Source: an uncultured Saprospiraceae bacterium (lineage in GTDB: Bacteria; Bacteroidota; Bacteroidia; Chitinophagales; Saprospiraceae). From it: DNA of 58,991 nucleotides. Positions 26,607 through 35,438 of the stretch are shown piece by piece; position 1 is the first letter of the stretch, and each line of letters begins with the position of its first letter. Made by a program: the position numbers and the translations under genes. The notes beneath the pieces are model-generated. The model was not told where the DNA came from. It searched no databases and saw nothing but the letters and a program-made list of their open reading frames with translations. The stretch lies in the NCBI GenBank assembly GCA_937995755.1, contig CALKJD010000026.1:1-58991 (forward strand), given 5' to 3'.

Positions 26607-27203
26607 ATGAGCCAATTATTATTAGTGTTTTGTTCATTTGTAATGCCGTTTATATCTACTACTGAAGTAGCAGAACCATACACAGTAGGTGACAAAGTAG
26701 AAGATTTTAATCTCAAAAGCGTAGATGGAAACATGTATTCTCTAGCTACTGCAAAAGACGTAAAAGGGTATATCGTAGTATTTACGTGTAATCATTGCCC
26801 ATACGCTGTTATGTATGAAGATAGAATGAACGATCTCAATGATTTCGCAGAAAAAAATGATTTCGCGCTATTTGCAATTAATCCAAATGACCCTAAAGCT
26901 GTGCCAGACGATGGATATGCAGAGATGCAGATGAGAGCAAAGGAGAAAGGATTTAAATTTCCATACTTAATGGATGAAGGTCAGAAAGTTTATCCAAAGT
27001 GGGGTGCTACCAAGACACCACATGCATATGTATTAGACGCTAATCAAGTGATCCAATATATCGGAGCTATAGATGATAGCCCAAGAGATGCATCAGCGGC
27101 AACTATTAATTATGTGGAAGCAGCGGTAGGGTCAATCTTACATGGTGAGAAGCCATCTATATCAAAAACAAAAGCAATTGGTTGTTCTATAAAGACTTTA
27201 TAG
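26607..27203 (+). CDS. Exported redoxin-domain protein (AhpC/TSA-like, CNHCP site)
   Basis: A 198-residue thioredoxin-superfamily protein. After a hydrophobic start (MSQLLLVFCSFVMPFIS) comes VGDKVEDFNLKSVDG and the active site VFTCNHCPYAVMYEDRM. FTCNHCP defines a redoxin family distinct from classical peroxiredoxins. The cis-Pro region is ATKTPHAYVLD. It probably forms a redox pair or operon with the preceding TlpA-like gene. The electron partner is unknown. Confidence 0.82.
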   Translation: MSQLLLVFCSFVMPFISTTEVAEPYTVGDKVEDFNLKSVDGNMYSLATAKDVKGYIVVFTCNHCPYAVMYEDRMNDLNDFAEKNDFALFAINPNDPKAVPDDGYAEMQMRAKEKGFKFPYLMDEGQKVYPKWGATKTPHAYVLDANQVIQYIGAIDDSPRDASAATINYVEAAVGSILHGEKPSISKTKAIGCSIKTL

Positions 27204-27295
27204 CAAGCAGTCGTTTCATATGCATATGGTGTTGTTTATATCATTACATCGATCTATTCACTAAGGATGATATAAGATATGCTTCCATTAGCAAT

Positions 27296-27328
27296 CAAGC
27301 CTGACATTGGTTACCTTTGTCAGGCTTG
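27296..27328 (+). terminator. Intrinsic terminator after the redoxin gene
   Basis: CAAGCCTGACA (27296-27306) pairs perfectly with TGTCAGGCTTG (27318-27328) around an 11-base loop, followed by TTTATTTT. It lies 93 bases after the redoxin stop and before the next lipoprotein gene. Confidence 0.8.
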
Positions 27329-27368
27329 TTTATTTTAGATCAAGCAATCACTATCATAAAAATCACAG

Positions 27369-27845
27369 ATGACTATACGAACTTTATTATATCTATTCTC
27401 TATTGCTTTCTTTATGGTATCATGTAAAGCGGATCCATTAAGTGATATGAAAAAAACGGAATTGATGAGTCATGGATTTCCTATTGCTATGTATGTTCCA
27501 GAAGGGGCCATCATCAATAAGACAGATCTAGGTGTAATGCAAGACCTTACTATCAAAGCAGGTGATAATTACTATGTTCAGATTTTTTCTAGTGATCTGC
27601 TAACTCTCGATAAGAAGGTAGTATTAAATGAAAAGCTAGTAGAGGCTAAGTCTCACAGATTTTTTTCTAAGATTATATCTGAAGAGGAGGATGGTTTTAT
27701 TTTTGAAAAGAATGTAGATGGTATCTTAAATTATGACTTTAGGTATATTAAGATACAAGGCGATAAAGAATACGTATTCCAGACAGGCCTAGTAGGCAAC
27801 TATTCTGAGGAAGATGTAAAAGCGATGTACGCGTCTGTTAAATAA
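27369..27845 (+). CDS. Predicted lipoprotein of unknown function
   Basis: A 158-residue protein with a lipoprotein signal (LYLFSIAFFMVSC, Cys19). The mature part contains GFPIAMYVPEGAIINKTD and later FRYIKIQGDKEYVFQTG, reading as an antiparallel beta domain. I do not recognise the family. It precedes pdxH by 34 bases on the same strand and may be cotranscribed. Confidence 0.7.
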   Translation: MTIRTLLYLFSIAFFMVSCKADPLSDMKKTELMSHGFPIAMYVPEGAIINKTDLGVMQDLTIKAGDNYYVQIFSSDLLTLDKKVVLNEKLVEAKSHRFFSKIISEEEDGFIFEKNVDGILNYDFRYIKIQGDKEYVFQTGLVGNYSEEDVKAMYASVK

Positions 27846-27879
27846 GTTATACATTAAGAGTCCAACAATCATAATTCCT

Positions 27880-28533
27880 ATGAATAGAGAGCCTAAAGAT
27901 ATTCACGCTTTAAGACAGAATTATACTAGAGCTGAATTAGACGAAAGTGAAGTAGGAAGAAACCCTATACAACTGTTTAAGCAATGGTTTGGTGAAGCAC
28001 AACATACTAATATTTTAGAGCCTAATGCCATGGTTTTATCCACGGTATCTGCAGATCTTAGAGTACATGCAAGGACAGTGTTGCTCAAGGAAATTACCGA
28101 AAGTGGTTTTGTATTCTATACTAACTATGAGAGTGCTAAGGCAATGGATATAGAGCATAGTGCACATGTATCTATTACTTTTCTATGGAAAGAAATGGAA
28201 CGCCAAATAAGAATAGAAGGTATGGCTCAAAAGATAAGTGTCGAGAGATCTGAAAAGTACTTTCAGAGTAGACCAAGAGGAAGTCAACTAGGTGCTTGGG
28301 CGAGTCCACAAAGTGATATTATATCAGATAGATCTGTACTACATGATAATCTTAATGAATTAGAACAAAAATATCCAGAAGGAACACAGATTCCGATTCC
28401 TCCGCAATGGGGTGGTTATGAAATTACGCCAGACTTCGTTGAGTTTTGGCAAGGGAGAGAAAGTAGACTACACGATCGATTAGCATTTACCACAGAAGAC
28501 GGAGAATGGAAAGTGGTAAGATTAGCTCCTTAA
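27880..28533 (+). CDS. pdxH: Pyridoxamine 5'-phosphate oxidase
   Basis: A 217-residue FMN enzyme converting pyridoxine or pyridoxamine 5'-phosphate to pyridoxal 5'-phosphate. Signatures include RTVLLKEITESGFVFYTNYE (FMN binding), the active-site QSRPRGSQLGAWASPQS, and the C-terminal WGGYEITPDFVEFWQGRESRLHDR and RLAP end. The length matches the family. It is convergent with the beta-helix lipoprotein gene. Confidence 0.96.
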   Translation: MNREPKDIHALRQNYTRAELDESEVGRNPIQLFKQWFGEAQHTNILEPNAMVLSTVSADLRVHARTVLLKEITESGFVFYTNYESAKAMDIEHSAHVSITFLWKEMERQIRIEGMAQKISVERSEKYFQSRPRGSQLGAWASPQSDIISDRSVLHDNLNELEQKYPEGTQIPIPPQWGGYEITPDFVEFWQGRESRLHDRLAFTTEDGEWKVVRLAP

Positions 28534-28583
28534 TAAGGTGAAGTATAACTCTTGGATGTTAAAGTGTAAAGTCACTAAGAGGT

Positions 28584-30098
28584 CTACATTTTAAATTGAC
28601 TCTCATAGCAACCCATATCTGGTTCACTGCTTCTATTTCTTCCTAAGATATCATCCACAATGCCATTTATAGGTAATGCCTTTCTAGCAGCAATTGATAG
28701 GGAATCCAATTCGAAATTGTAATCATTGGCATCTACAAATAGAGCATCAGATCCATTAAAGTTGATACAGTCTATACAATTGTCAAAGAAATTAGGCCTA
28801 GTTTCTAAGAATTCATCTACTCGTACCATCGTATTATTAAGGTTATAACTAACAGTAAAAGGATCGGTACCTTCAAATTCATCAATCAATATTTCATCTC
28901 TAGATGAACCAACTAATAAGCTGTTAGATATTGTGGCTACTAGAGGATTTGTTCTGATTTCTCCAAGACAAAGTGCATCTGTACATAAGTAATTTTCCAT
29001 TCTAATCGCTTCTGCCTGTACGCCATACGAAGTGACGGTAGTATAATCCATATGGTACTCTCCACCGTATCTCCAATACACACCATAACTACCTGCTGAA
29101 TATATGAGGCTATTGCTTACATTGATACTCGCGTGACTGCCAAACAGTCCAAGCGATGATGAGTTAAGTAGTTGTGAATGATCTATATCCACATGAGAAG
29201 AAGAGTCAGCGAGTATGCCGTAGATACCATTTTTGATTGTGGTGTGAGAAAATCTATTTTTAATAGAAGCATTCGTAAGTATTATTCCATACCATTGACC
29301 CGCAACATCTGCAAATTCAGGTTCTAATCTGTCACCTTGGATCGTTATAGGGTTTCCTAGTGCACCATTGGCTTGGATAGATCCACCATTGAGAGTGATT
29401 ATTCTTCCTGGGTTGTAAGTGACAGTATCTAATCTTATTGGATCATTAGCAATAGTATCTATTTTGTTTATAACCAGCCCTCCATGCACATATACATTGG
29501 TACCAGCATTCAAAATCAGATCACAGCCATCGATTCCCATGATACCATAGATGACGTACGGCTTTGGGTCATTCCAAATAATTTGACTCAGTCCGTTACA
29601 GATATCTTCTATAGCTGTGATATCTCGTTTGCCAAATACATAATTCGCATTTTGGCCAAAAGCTTCTAACTGGACGATATCTTGATCATTTCCTCCTGTG
29701 ATCACTACTTGATCTTCTACTATGAATGGACTTATAGATAATGGCTGATCTGGATCAATAAAAACCTCTACAAAAACATACAAACTATCTTCTGCCTGTA
29801 TGGTGACATTATTAATCTCTGGACCCACTATGCCGTCAGCATTGATTCTATAGAATGAATTACTTCCTCCAGTAAGTTTAATATCTACAGCTACAGCTTT
29901 GTTTTTATCATTGTACAATTTGAAACTTCGTGTAGCGCTTCCTACTTCTGTAAATACGGTGTCAAACATGATCGTATCTCGTGAAGTTGTTATATTAATA
30001 TCATCACCCATATAGGCATCTTCCCTTGCACAGCTGTATAGTAGTGTGGCAAGTATAAGTGATAGAGCGATTTTAAAAGGCGAAATAGTAATTTTCAT
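28584..30098 (-). CDS. Beta-helix (NosD-like/right-handed) lipoprotein
   Basis: A 504-residue protein with a lipoprotein signal ending in LLYSC (Cys23). Residues about 40-150 form a beta-sandwich domain (DTIMFDTVFTEVGSATRSF). From about 200 to 450 come right-handed parallel beta-helix coils rich in short N, S, G and I runs (NASIKNRFSHTTIKNGIYGI, SQLLNSSSLGLFGSHASINV). The end, GRNRSSEPDMGCYESQ, is the typical finish of Bacteroidota surface proteins of this type. The likely role is surface binding or polysaccharide contact; no catalytic residues can be named. Confidence 0.8.
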   Translation of the reverse strand: MKITISPFKIALSLILATLLYSCAREDAYMGDDINITTSRDTIMFDTVFTEVGSATRSFKLYNDKNKAVAVDIKLTGGSNSFYRINADGIVGPEINNVTIQAEDSLYVFVEVFIDPDQPLSISPFIVEDQVVITGGNDQDIVQLEAFGQNANYVFGKRDITAIEDICNGLSQIIWNDPKPYVIYGIMGIDGCDLILNAGTNVYVHGGLVINKIDTIANDPIRLDTVTYNPGRIITLNGGSIQANGALGNPITIQGDRLEPEFADVAGQWYGIILTNASIKNRFSHTTIKNGIYGILADSSSHVDIDHSQLLNSSSLGLFGSHASINVSNSLIYSAGSYGVYWRYGGEYHMDYTTVTSYGVQAEAIRMENYLCTDALCLGEIRTNPLVATISNSLLVGSSRDEILIDEFEGTDPFTVSYNLNNTMVRVDEFLETRPNFFDNCIDCINFNGSDALFVDANDYNFELDSLSIAARKALPINGIVDDILGRNRSSEPDMGCYESQFKM

Positions 30099-30603
30099 AT
30101 AAGGTATTTAACGACAGTAAAGCCATTTAGATTGTATGATTGGATCAAGAGAAAGTCGATTCCGAAAGGTCGAAGAGGACTTTTTTGTACTTATACAGTT
30201 AAGTGATCTATATAGTAATAGGCTGTTTAATCTGTATTGATCGAATCAAGATTGCAAATCTACTAATAATGTAACTCTAGACTAGTTCTTTTAGTATTGA
30301 TGTTGGCTCAAGGGGATGATTATAAATGTATATAGTCATTAGATATTACGAGAGGAACTCAATGAGCGGACTACCATAAATGAAATAACTTAGATAAGAC
30401 ATTTCAAACTGTATAATAGATCAAATAGGCATTCAGGTTTACTACTATCACTAGAATACTCTAAAGAAGTATGAAAAAGGAAGATAGACAGCATGTTTTA
30501 AGCATTCATCATATCCATTGTCCTAACCACAACATCAATTACAGTTTACAAAGTGGTACTTTTGCACTCTTCTTAAAAATGAGCTTAACAATTTAGATCC
30601 TTT
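30099..30603. other. Gene-free stretch between divergent genes
   Basis: About 505 bases without a convincing gene. It separates the beta-helix lipoprotein from the divergent glycosyltransferase operon and should hold both promoters. Only the exact -7 box at 30557-30564 stands out. A 41-codon frame (30471-30596) runs across that box and was not accepted. Confidence 0.6.
30557..30564 (+). promoter_or_regulatory. -7 box of the glycosyltransferase operon
   Basis: TACTTTTG matches TAnnTTTG exactly, 39 bases before the ATG at 30604. No TTTG at the usual -33 spacing is evident. Confidence 0.55.
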
Positions 30604-31302
30604 ATGAATAAAAGTCAAACGATCATTGACGTCATCATTCCTGCGTATAATGAAGAGGGATCTATAGCAAAGGTGATAGCAGACTTGCCTAAAGAGATGC
30701 TGAGGCATATAATAGTTTGCGATAATGCTAGTACGGATGCTACAGCTCAGATGGCACTAGATGCAGGAGCAGTAGTCGTGCCAGCGCCCAAAAAAGGGTA
30801 TGGAAGTGCCTGCCTACAAGGAATAGCATATTCCAAGGCTTGTACACAATCTCCGGATATCATAGTATTTATAGATGGAGATTATTCTGATTATCCAGAT
30901 CAATTGCCAGATGTAGTACGACCTATCATAGATCAAGATATGGATATGGTAATAGGTAGTAGAGCTATGGGCAAGATGGAGGCAGGAGCCATGATGCCTC
31001 AGCAAATATTTGGTAATTGGCTAGCGACTAACCTTATTAAAATGATCTATAACTATCAATTTACAGACCTTGGGCCTTTTAGAGCTATTAAGTGGGATAA
31101 ATTAATGGAGATAGACATGCAGGATGAAGATTTTGGCTGGACGGTAGAGATGCAAGTTAAAGCTGCAAAGCAGAAACTAAAGACAATAGAAGTGCCAGTA
31201 AAATATAGAGTTCGCATTGGTAAGTCAAAAGTTTCAGGGACTATCAAAGGGACATTACTTGCAGGTCACAAGATATTATGGACAATATTTAAGTTAATGT
31301 AA
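30604..31302 (+). CDS. Family 2 glycosyltransferase, dolichyl-phosphate mannose synthase-like
   Basis: A 232-residue soluble GT-A enzyme. It has VIIPAYNEEGSIAKVI (nucleotide-sugar binding), CDNASTDAT, and the metal-binding FIDGDYSDYPDQL. The C-terminal part has DFGWTVEMQVKA and VKYRVRIGKSKVSGT, like polyprenyl-phosphate hexose synthases. Sugar and acceptor are not determined. It starts a tight three-gene operon: the next gene begins 4 bases after its stop. Confidence 0.88.
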   Translation: MNKSQTIIDVIIPAYNEEGSIAKVIADLPKEMLRHIIVCDNASTDATAQMALDAGAVVVPAPKKGYGSACLQGIAYSKACTQSPDIIVFIDGDYSDYPDQLPDVVRPIIDQDMDMVIGSRAMGKMEAGAMMPQQIFGNWLATNLIKMIYNYQFTDLGPFRAIKWDKLMEIDMQDEDFGWTVEMQVKAAKQKLKTIEVPVKYRVRIGKSKVSGTIKGTLLAGHKILWTIFKLM

Positions 31303-31306
31303 CTAG

Positions 31307-32785
31307 ATGATAACTATAGCATACATATTATTAGGACTGTACGTAGTCGCATTGATTTATATCATGATATTCTGTTTGATGCAATTTCATCTACTGTATC
31401 ACTATCGTAAGAATGCAGAAGTAAATTCCCTCGAGTGTGTAGATATTAAAGACGAAGACCTACCCTTTGTAACGATTCAATTACCTATTTATAACGAGCT
31501 ATATGTAGTTGAAAGGTTAATTGATAATATTGCGAAATTTGATTATCCCAAGGAAAAATATGAAATCCATATTTTGGATGATTCAACAGATGAAACTGTA
31601 CAAATCGCATTAGCCAAAGTCAAAGAATATAAAGCTAAAGGATTTAATATTGATCATATCACTAGATCCAATAGGGTAGGTTATAAGGCAGGAGCCCTTA
31701 AGGAAGGTACTAAGTTTGCCAAAGGAGAATTCTTAGCAATTTTCGATGCCGATTTTCTTCCTAATCCTGATTTTCTTCGTAAGACGATTCCTCACTTTGC
31801 AGATGAGAAAGTAGGAGTAGTCCAAACCAGATGGGAACATATTAATGAAGATTATTCTCTCATTACTCGATTACAAGCTTTCCAACTTAATGTTCATTTT
31901 ACGGTGGAGCAGATGGGGAGATATAATGCGGATTATCTATTACAGTTTAATGGAACGGCTGGAGTATGGAGAAGAGAATGTATCACAGATGCTGGTGGCT
32001 GGGAGGCTGATACACTCACTGAAGATTTAGATCTTAGTTACAGAGCTCAATTCAAGGGCTGGAAGATTACTTTCTTAGAGGATATAACTAGTCCAGCAGA
32101 ATTGCCGGCAGAAATGAATGGTCTCAAATCACAACAGCACCGTTGGATGAAAGGTGGCGCTGAAACTGCAGTCAAATTATTGCCAACGGTATGGAAGTCA
32201 AAGATTTCTTTAGCGCAGAAGATTCATGCAACATCACATTTACTTTCGAGCTCAATATTTTTATTCGTTTTCTTCATAGGTGTATCTAGTGTGCCTTTAG
32301 TGTTTATGCTGAAAAGCATAGATTTTAATTTGGACTATCTAGGTATCTTTCTGATATCGTTATTGACTATTATAGTAGTGTATTACAATGCCAACGTACG
32401 TAAGGCATGGAAAGATGGTCTTACTGTAAAGAATTTTTTCAAGTTCATTTTTTTATTTCCTGTGTTCTTGGCATTGAGTATGGGACTTTCATTCCATAAT
32501 AGTATAGCCGTAATACAAGGTCTAAGAGGTAAGAAGTCTCCATTTGTAAGAACACCTAAATTTGATATCAAAGGCTTAACTGATAAGTTTGCCAAAGATA
32601 AATACCATTATAAAGACATCAATAAAGTAACCATCTTCGAAGGTTTGTTGGCCTTGTATTTTATACTAGCTATTGTAGGTGCTATTATAACAGAAAGTAC
32701 ATCATTCATCATTTTTCATGCTATGCTTGCGGTTGGATATAGTACAGTTTTCTTTTTCTCCATTAAACATAGTAAGGCGAGGTGA
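31307..32785 (+). CDS. Membrane family 2 glycosyltransferase, cellulose synthase-like
   Basis: A 492-residue processive-type GT2 enzyme. An N-terminal helix (about 3-30) precedes the GT-A domain, with the motifs HILDDSTDET, AIFDADFLPN, LTEDLDLSYR and QQHRWMKGG (the QxxRW motif of cellulose, hyaluronan and glucomannan synthases). Three or four further helices follow from about residue 300. It may build a short glycan or glycosylate a lipid across the inner membrane. The stop overlaps the next start. Confidence 0.88.
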   Translation: MITIAYILLGLYVVALIYIMIFCLMQFHLLYHYRKNAEVNSLECVDIKDEDLPFVTIQLPIYNELYVVERLIDNIAKFDYPKEKYEIHILDDSTDETVQIALAKVKEYKAKGFNIDHITRSNRVGYKAGALKEGTKFAKGEFLAIFDADFLPNPDFLRKTIPHFADEKVGVVQTRWEHINEDYSLITRLQAFQLNVHFTVEQMGRYNADYLLQFNGTAGVWRRECITDAGGWEADTLTEDLDLSYRAQFKGWKITFLEDITSPAELPAEMNGLKSQQHRWMKGGAETAVKLLPTVWKSKISLAQKIHATSHLLSSSIFLFVFFIGVSSVPLVFMLKSIDFNLDYLGIFLISLLTIIVVYYNANVRKAWKDGLTVKNFFKFIFLFPVFLALSMGLSFHNSIAVIQGLRGKKSPFVRTPKFDIKGLTDKFAKDKYHYKDINKVTIFEGLLALYFILAIVGAIITESTSFIIFHAMLAVGYSTVFFFSIKHSKAR

Positions 32786-34110
32786 TGCTTAAAGAGCATA
32801 ATGGGATTTATGTCACGAGCTTATTAATTTGGCTGTGTGCTATTCTGTTCTTACAGATTTTTCCTGGACAGGATGATTTTCAGCTGCTAGCAATAGGTTT
32901 TCCATTTGCTTTTATCACCTACCTGTTTTTTGTATGGTCTAGTGTGATCGGAAAAAAACTTCAATGGTTGATAGTTGCAGGAATCGTTGTAAGGTTAGGC
33001 TCAATCATATTTTTCCCTCAATTATCTGATGATATCTTTCGATTTATTTGGGATGGGCGTTTGTCTCATAACGGATTGCAGCCATATGCATATTTGCCTG
33101 TAGATATAGTGAATCAATTACCAGCTTTGGCGGATGGCGATATTTTAAATAAGATGAATTCTCCAGAGTACTTTACAGTATATCCTCCAGTAAGCCAATT
33201 TGTTTTTTATCTAAGCAGTTGGATAGGATTAAGCATCGAGCTGTCTTCCGTTTTGATGAAGTCCATATTCTTTATGGCTGAATTGATAACCTTATTCTTC
33301 TCATTGAAGATACTTAAGTTGCTAAAGAAGTCACCTTCACTGATATTGATATATTGGCTTAACCCTTTAATAATTATTGAAGGGATAGGCAATCTTCATT
33401 TTGAGATTATAATGATTTCCTTTTTAGCAGCCGCTTTATATTTTTGGCTGTCAAATAAATTTTATACGGCTATTGTTTTTCTGGCACTTTCTGTCGGTTC
33501 TAAATTGCTAAGTTTACTCGTCTTACCTTATTTGCTTTGGCAGATTAGATGGAGATTTGGTTTCAGAGTGCTGGCAGTATTTGTAGGAGTAAGTCTAGTC
33601 ATATTTAGTCCTTTACTTATTGGGCTTAACTACAGTGAGTTTTTGTCGAGTATAGACTTATACTTCAGAAAGTTTGAATTTAATGCAGGTCTGTATTATG
33701 TGCTTAGATGGCTTGGCTTTCAAGTGTCAGGCTATAATCTTATTGCCTACATTGGACCATTGTTAGGTCTTTTATTTATTGTCATTACTGGTTGGATCAC
33801 CATCAAAGATAAAGTCAAAGGACCATTCCAATATCTTTATGTCATCATGTTAATTTATCTACTATTGGCGACTACTGTACATCCATGGTATCTTAGTATT
33901 CCTTTATTCTGTAGTATGTTCATCAGATCGAGAGTAGCCGTAGTTTGGTCATGTCTGATTTGGTTGACTTATATTAATTATAGTAATCCTGTATACAGTG
34001 AAAATCTTTATATAGTAGGTTTGGAATATATCTTATTGGTAAGTTATATAATTTATGAAAATAAGGATGCAGCTTCCTTTAAAAGTGCTGTAAATAGACG
34101 AATTAATTAA
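32785..34110 (+). CDS. Polytopic GT-C-type mannosyltransferase-like protein
   Basis: A 441-residue protein with ten or more membrane helices. The loop FFPQLSDDIFRFIWDGRL (about residues 74-91) holds the acidic pair typical of GT-C enzymes using polyprenyl-phosphate sugars. The ATG at 32785 overlaps the previous TGA (TGATG), favouring coupled translation over the GTG at 32782. It could use the lipid-linked sugar made by the first gene of the operon; that is inference. Confidence 0.78.
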   Translation: MLKEHNGIYVTSLLIWLCAILFLQIFPGQDDFQLLAIGFPFAFITYLFFVWSSVIGKKLQWLIVAGIVVRLGSIIFFPQLSDDIFRFIWDGRLSHNGLQPYAYLPVDIVNQLPALADGDILNKMNSPEYFTVYPPVSQFVFYLSSWIGLSIELSSVLMKSIFFMAELITLFFSLKILKLLKKSPSLILIYWLNPLIIIEGIGNLHFEIIMISFLAAALYFWLSNKFYTAIVFLALSVGSKLLSLLVLPYLLWQIRWRFGFRVLAVFVGVSLVIFSPLLIGLNYSEFLSSIDLYFRKFEFNAGLYYVLRWLGFQVSGYNLIAYIGPLLGLLFIVITGWITIKDKVKGPFQYLYVIMLIYLLLATTVHPWYLSIPLFCSMFIRSRVAVVWSCLIWLTYINYSNPVYSENLYIVGLEYILLVSYIIYENKDAASFKSAVNRRIN

Positions 34111-34194
34111 AAAATATCTAATCGACCACTTAGTCGTTGAGAATACTTTGGGTACAAATATTTAGTTAATTGTGAAATTTAACACGCGTTAATC

Positions 34195-34223
34195 TTTGAC
34201 TTCGAACATTTTCTCTAATTTAC
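34195..34223 (+). promoter_or_regulatory. Candidate promoter of the PorP/SprF-like gene
   Basis: TTTG at 34195-34198 and TAATTTAC at 34216-34223 are separated by 17 bases, resembling the Bacteroidota -33/-7 pair with two mismatches in the -7 box. It lies 26 bases before the proposed start. Confidence 0.4.
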
Positions 34224-34248
34224 ATCATAATCAACCTGTTACTTCCTT

Positions 34249-35220
34249 TTGGGATACCTTAGAATTTATAGCATCGCAGCTTTATTGTTAAGTTGCATGA
34301 CATTTTGTTTCGCTCAACAGGAGCAACAGAATAGTCAATTTATGCTAACTAAGTATAGAACAAATCCAGCGTATGCAGGTCTTGATTATTCTCTTAGTGT
34401 AGATGCACTTATAAGATCGCAGTATACTGGCATTCCAGGGCAACCAATGACCCAGTATATTTCCGCTCATGTACCTGCATATATATTAAGTGGAGCTCTA
34501 GGAGTAGAGCTTTACAGAGCTACAGAAGGTGCTCTTACACACAATACTGTTACGGCATCATATAATTATGTGAGTAATTTACCCTTTGGTTTTTTGTCAG
34601 GAGGAATAAGAGTTGGCCTCCTTCAAACTAGTATCGATGGTGAGAGTCTTCGGACGACTACAGGAGATTATGAAACCAATTCTATCTTTCATAATGATCC
34701 GATTCTATCTAATTCCACTTTTAGCGGCTTGACGCCAATTTGGGAGATAGGTGCCTATTTATTCATGGGAGATCCTCAATTTGGTGTCTCTATATCTAGA
34801 ACACCATCTATCAATCAAAGGATAGGGGATTCTGAGATTGGATTGGTTACGCATTTTGATATTTATGGACAATATCGATTTAGATATAATGATGAACTAC
34901 ATTTTTTGCAAGCTATTTTACTCAAATCAGATTTTAATGTAGTACAATCAGACGTTTCTCTCTTAGCTGAAATAAATGGCAATGTTTTTGGTGGAGTAGG
35001 GTTAAGAGGGTATAATTCTAGTTCTCTGGACGCGATGTCTATTACAGCAGGATTAAACCTTGGAAGACATTATAGATTATCATATAGCTATGATATCGGT
35101 CTTTCAGAATTGAAAAGAGTAAATGAAGGGTCTCACGAGATACTTCTTAATTATAATTTGAAAAAAATGATCGGTCTAGGAAATACTCCAAAGGTGGAAT
35201 ACAATCCTAGAAATCTATAA
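34249..35220 (+). CDS. porP: PorP/SprF-family type IX secretion membrane protein
   Basis: A 323-residue outer-membrane beta-barrel protein. A signal peptide (IAALLLSCMTFCFAQ) is followed by the family opening QEQQNSQFMLTKYRTNPAYAG. PorP/SprF proteins work with the T9SS, often dedicated to particular substrates. Its place immediately upstream of gldKLMN matches porP-porKLMN of Porphyromonas gingivalis. The start is TTG at 34249; no ATG precedes the signal peptide. Confidence 0.88.
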   Translation: MGYLRIYSIAALLLSCMTFCFAQQEQQNSQFMLTKYRTNPAYAGLDYSLSVDALIRSQYTGIPGQPMTQYISAHVPAYILSGALGVELYRATEGALTHNTVTASYNYVSNLPFGFLSGGIRVGLLQTSIDGESLRTTTGDYETNSIFHNDPILSNSTFSGLTPIWEIGAYLFMGDPQFGVSISRTPSINQRIGDSEIGLVTHFDIYGQYRFRYNDELHFLQAILLKSDFNVVQSDVSLLAEINGNVFGGVGLRGYNSSSLDAMSITAGLNLGRHYRLSYSYDIGLSELKRVNEGSHEILLNYNLKKMIGLGNTPKVEYNPRNL

Positions 35221-35358
35221 TACAAATTTCATATTACGCTTACTTGTAATGTGAGGAAAAAAATAGTTCGATCTATAGAATATTGGGCAAAAAATACCGT
35301 TATCACTTGACTAACGATACTTTATGTTCATTTGGAAATCTTATTTTTGTGAAAATTT

Positions 35359-35388
35359 TTTGAAAATTCAAGTACAAGACTATCTTTA
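35359..35388 (+). promoter_or_regulatory. Candidate promoter of gldK
   Basis: TTTG at 35359-35362 and TATCTTTA at 35381-35388 with an 18-base spacer resemble the TTTG/TAnnTTTG pair (one mismatch). The start codon lies 50 bases downstream. A second exact box, TATTTTTG, is at 35342-35349 without a good -33. Confidence 0.45.
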
Positions 35389-35438
35389 CGCGTCTTATAC
35401 GACGATTTTGTAAAAATCAGGTTAAATCGCTTTACTAC

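Noticed and set aside
30471..30596. 41-codon frame in the gap before the glycosyltransferase operon
   Set aside because: It spans the exact -7 box at 30557-30564 and has no recognisable feature.
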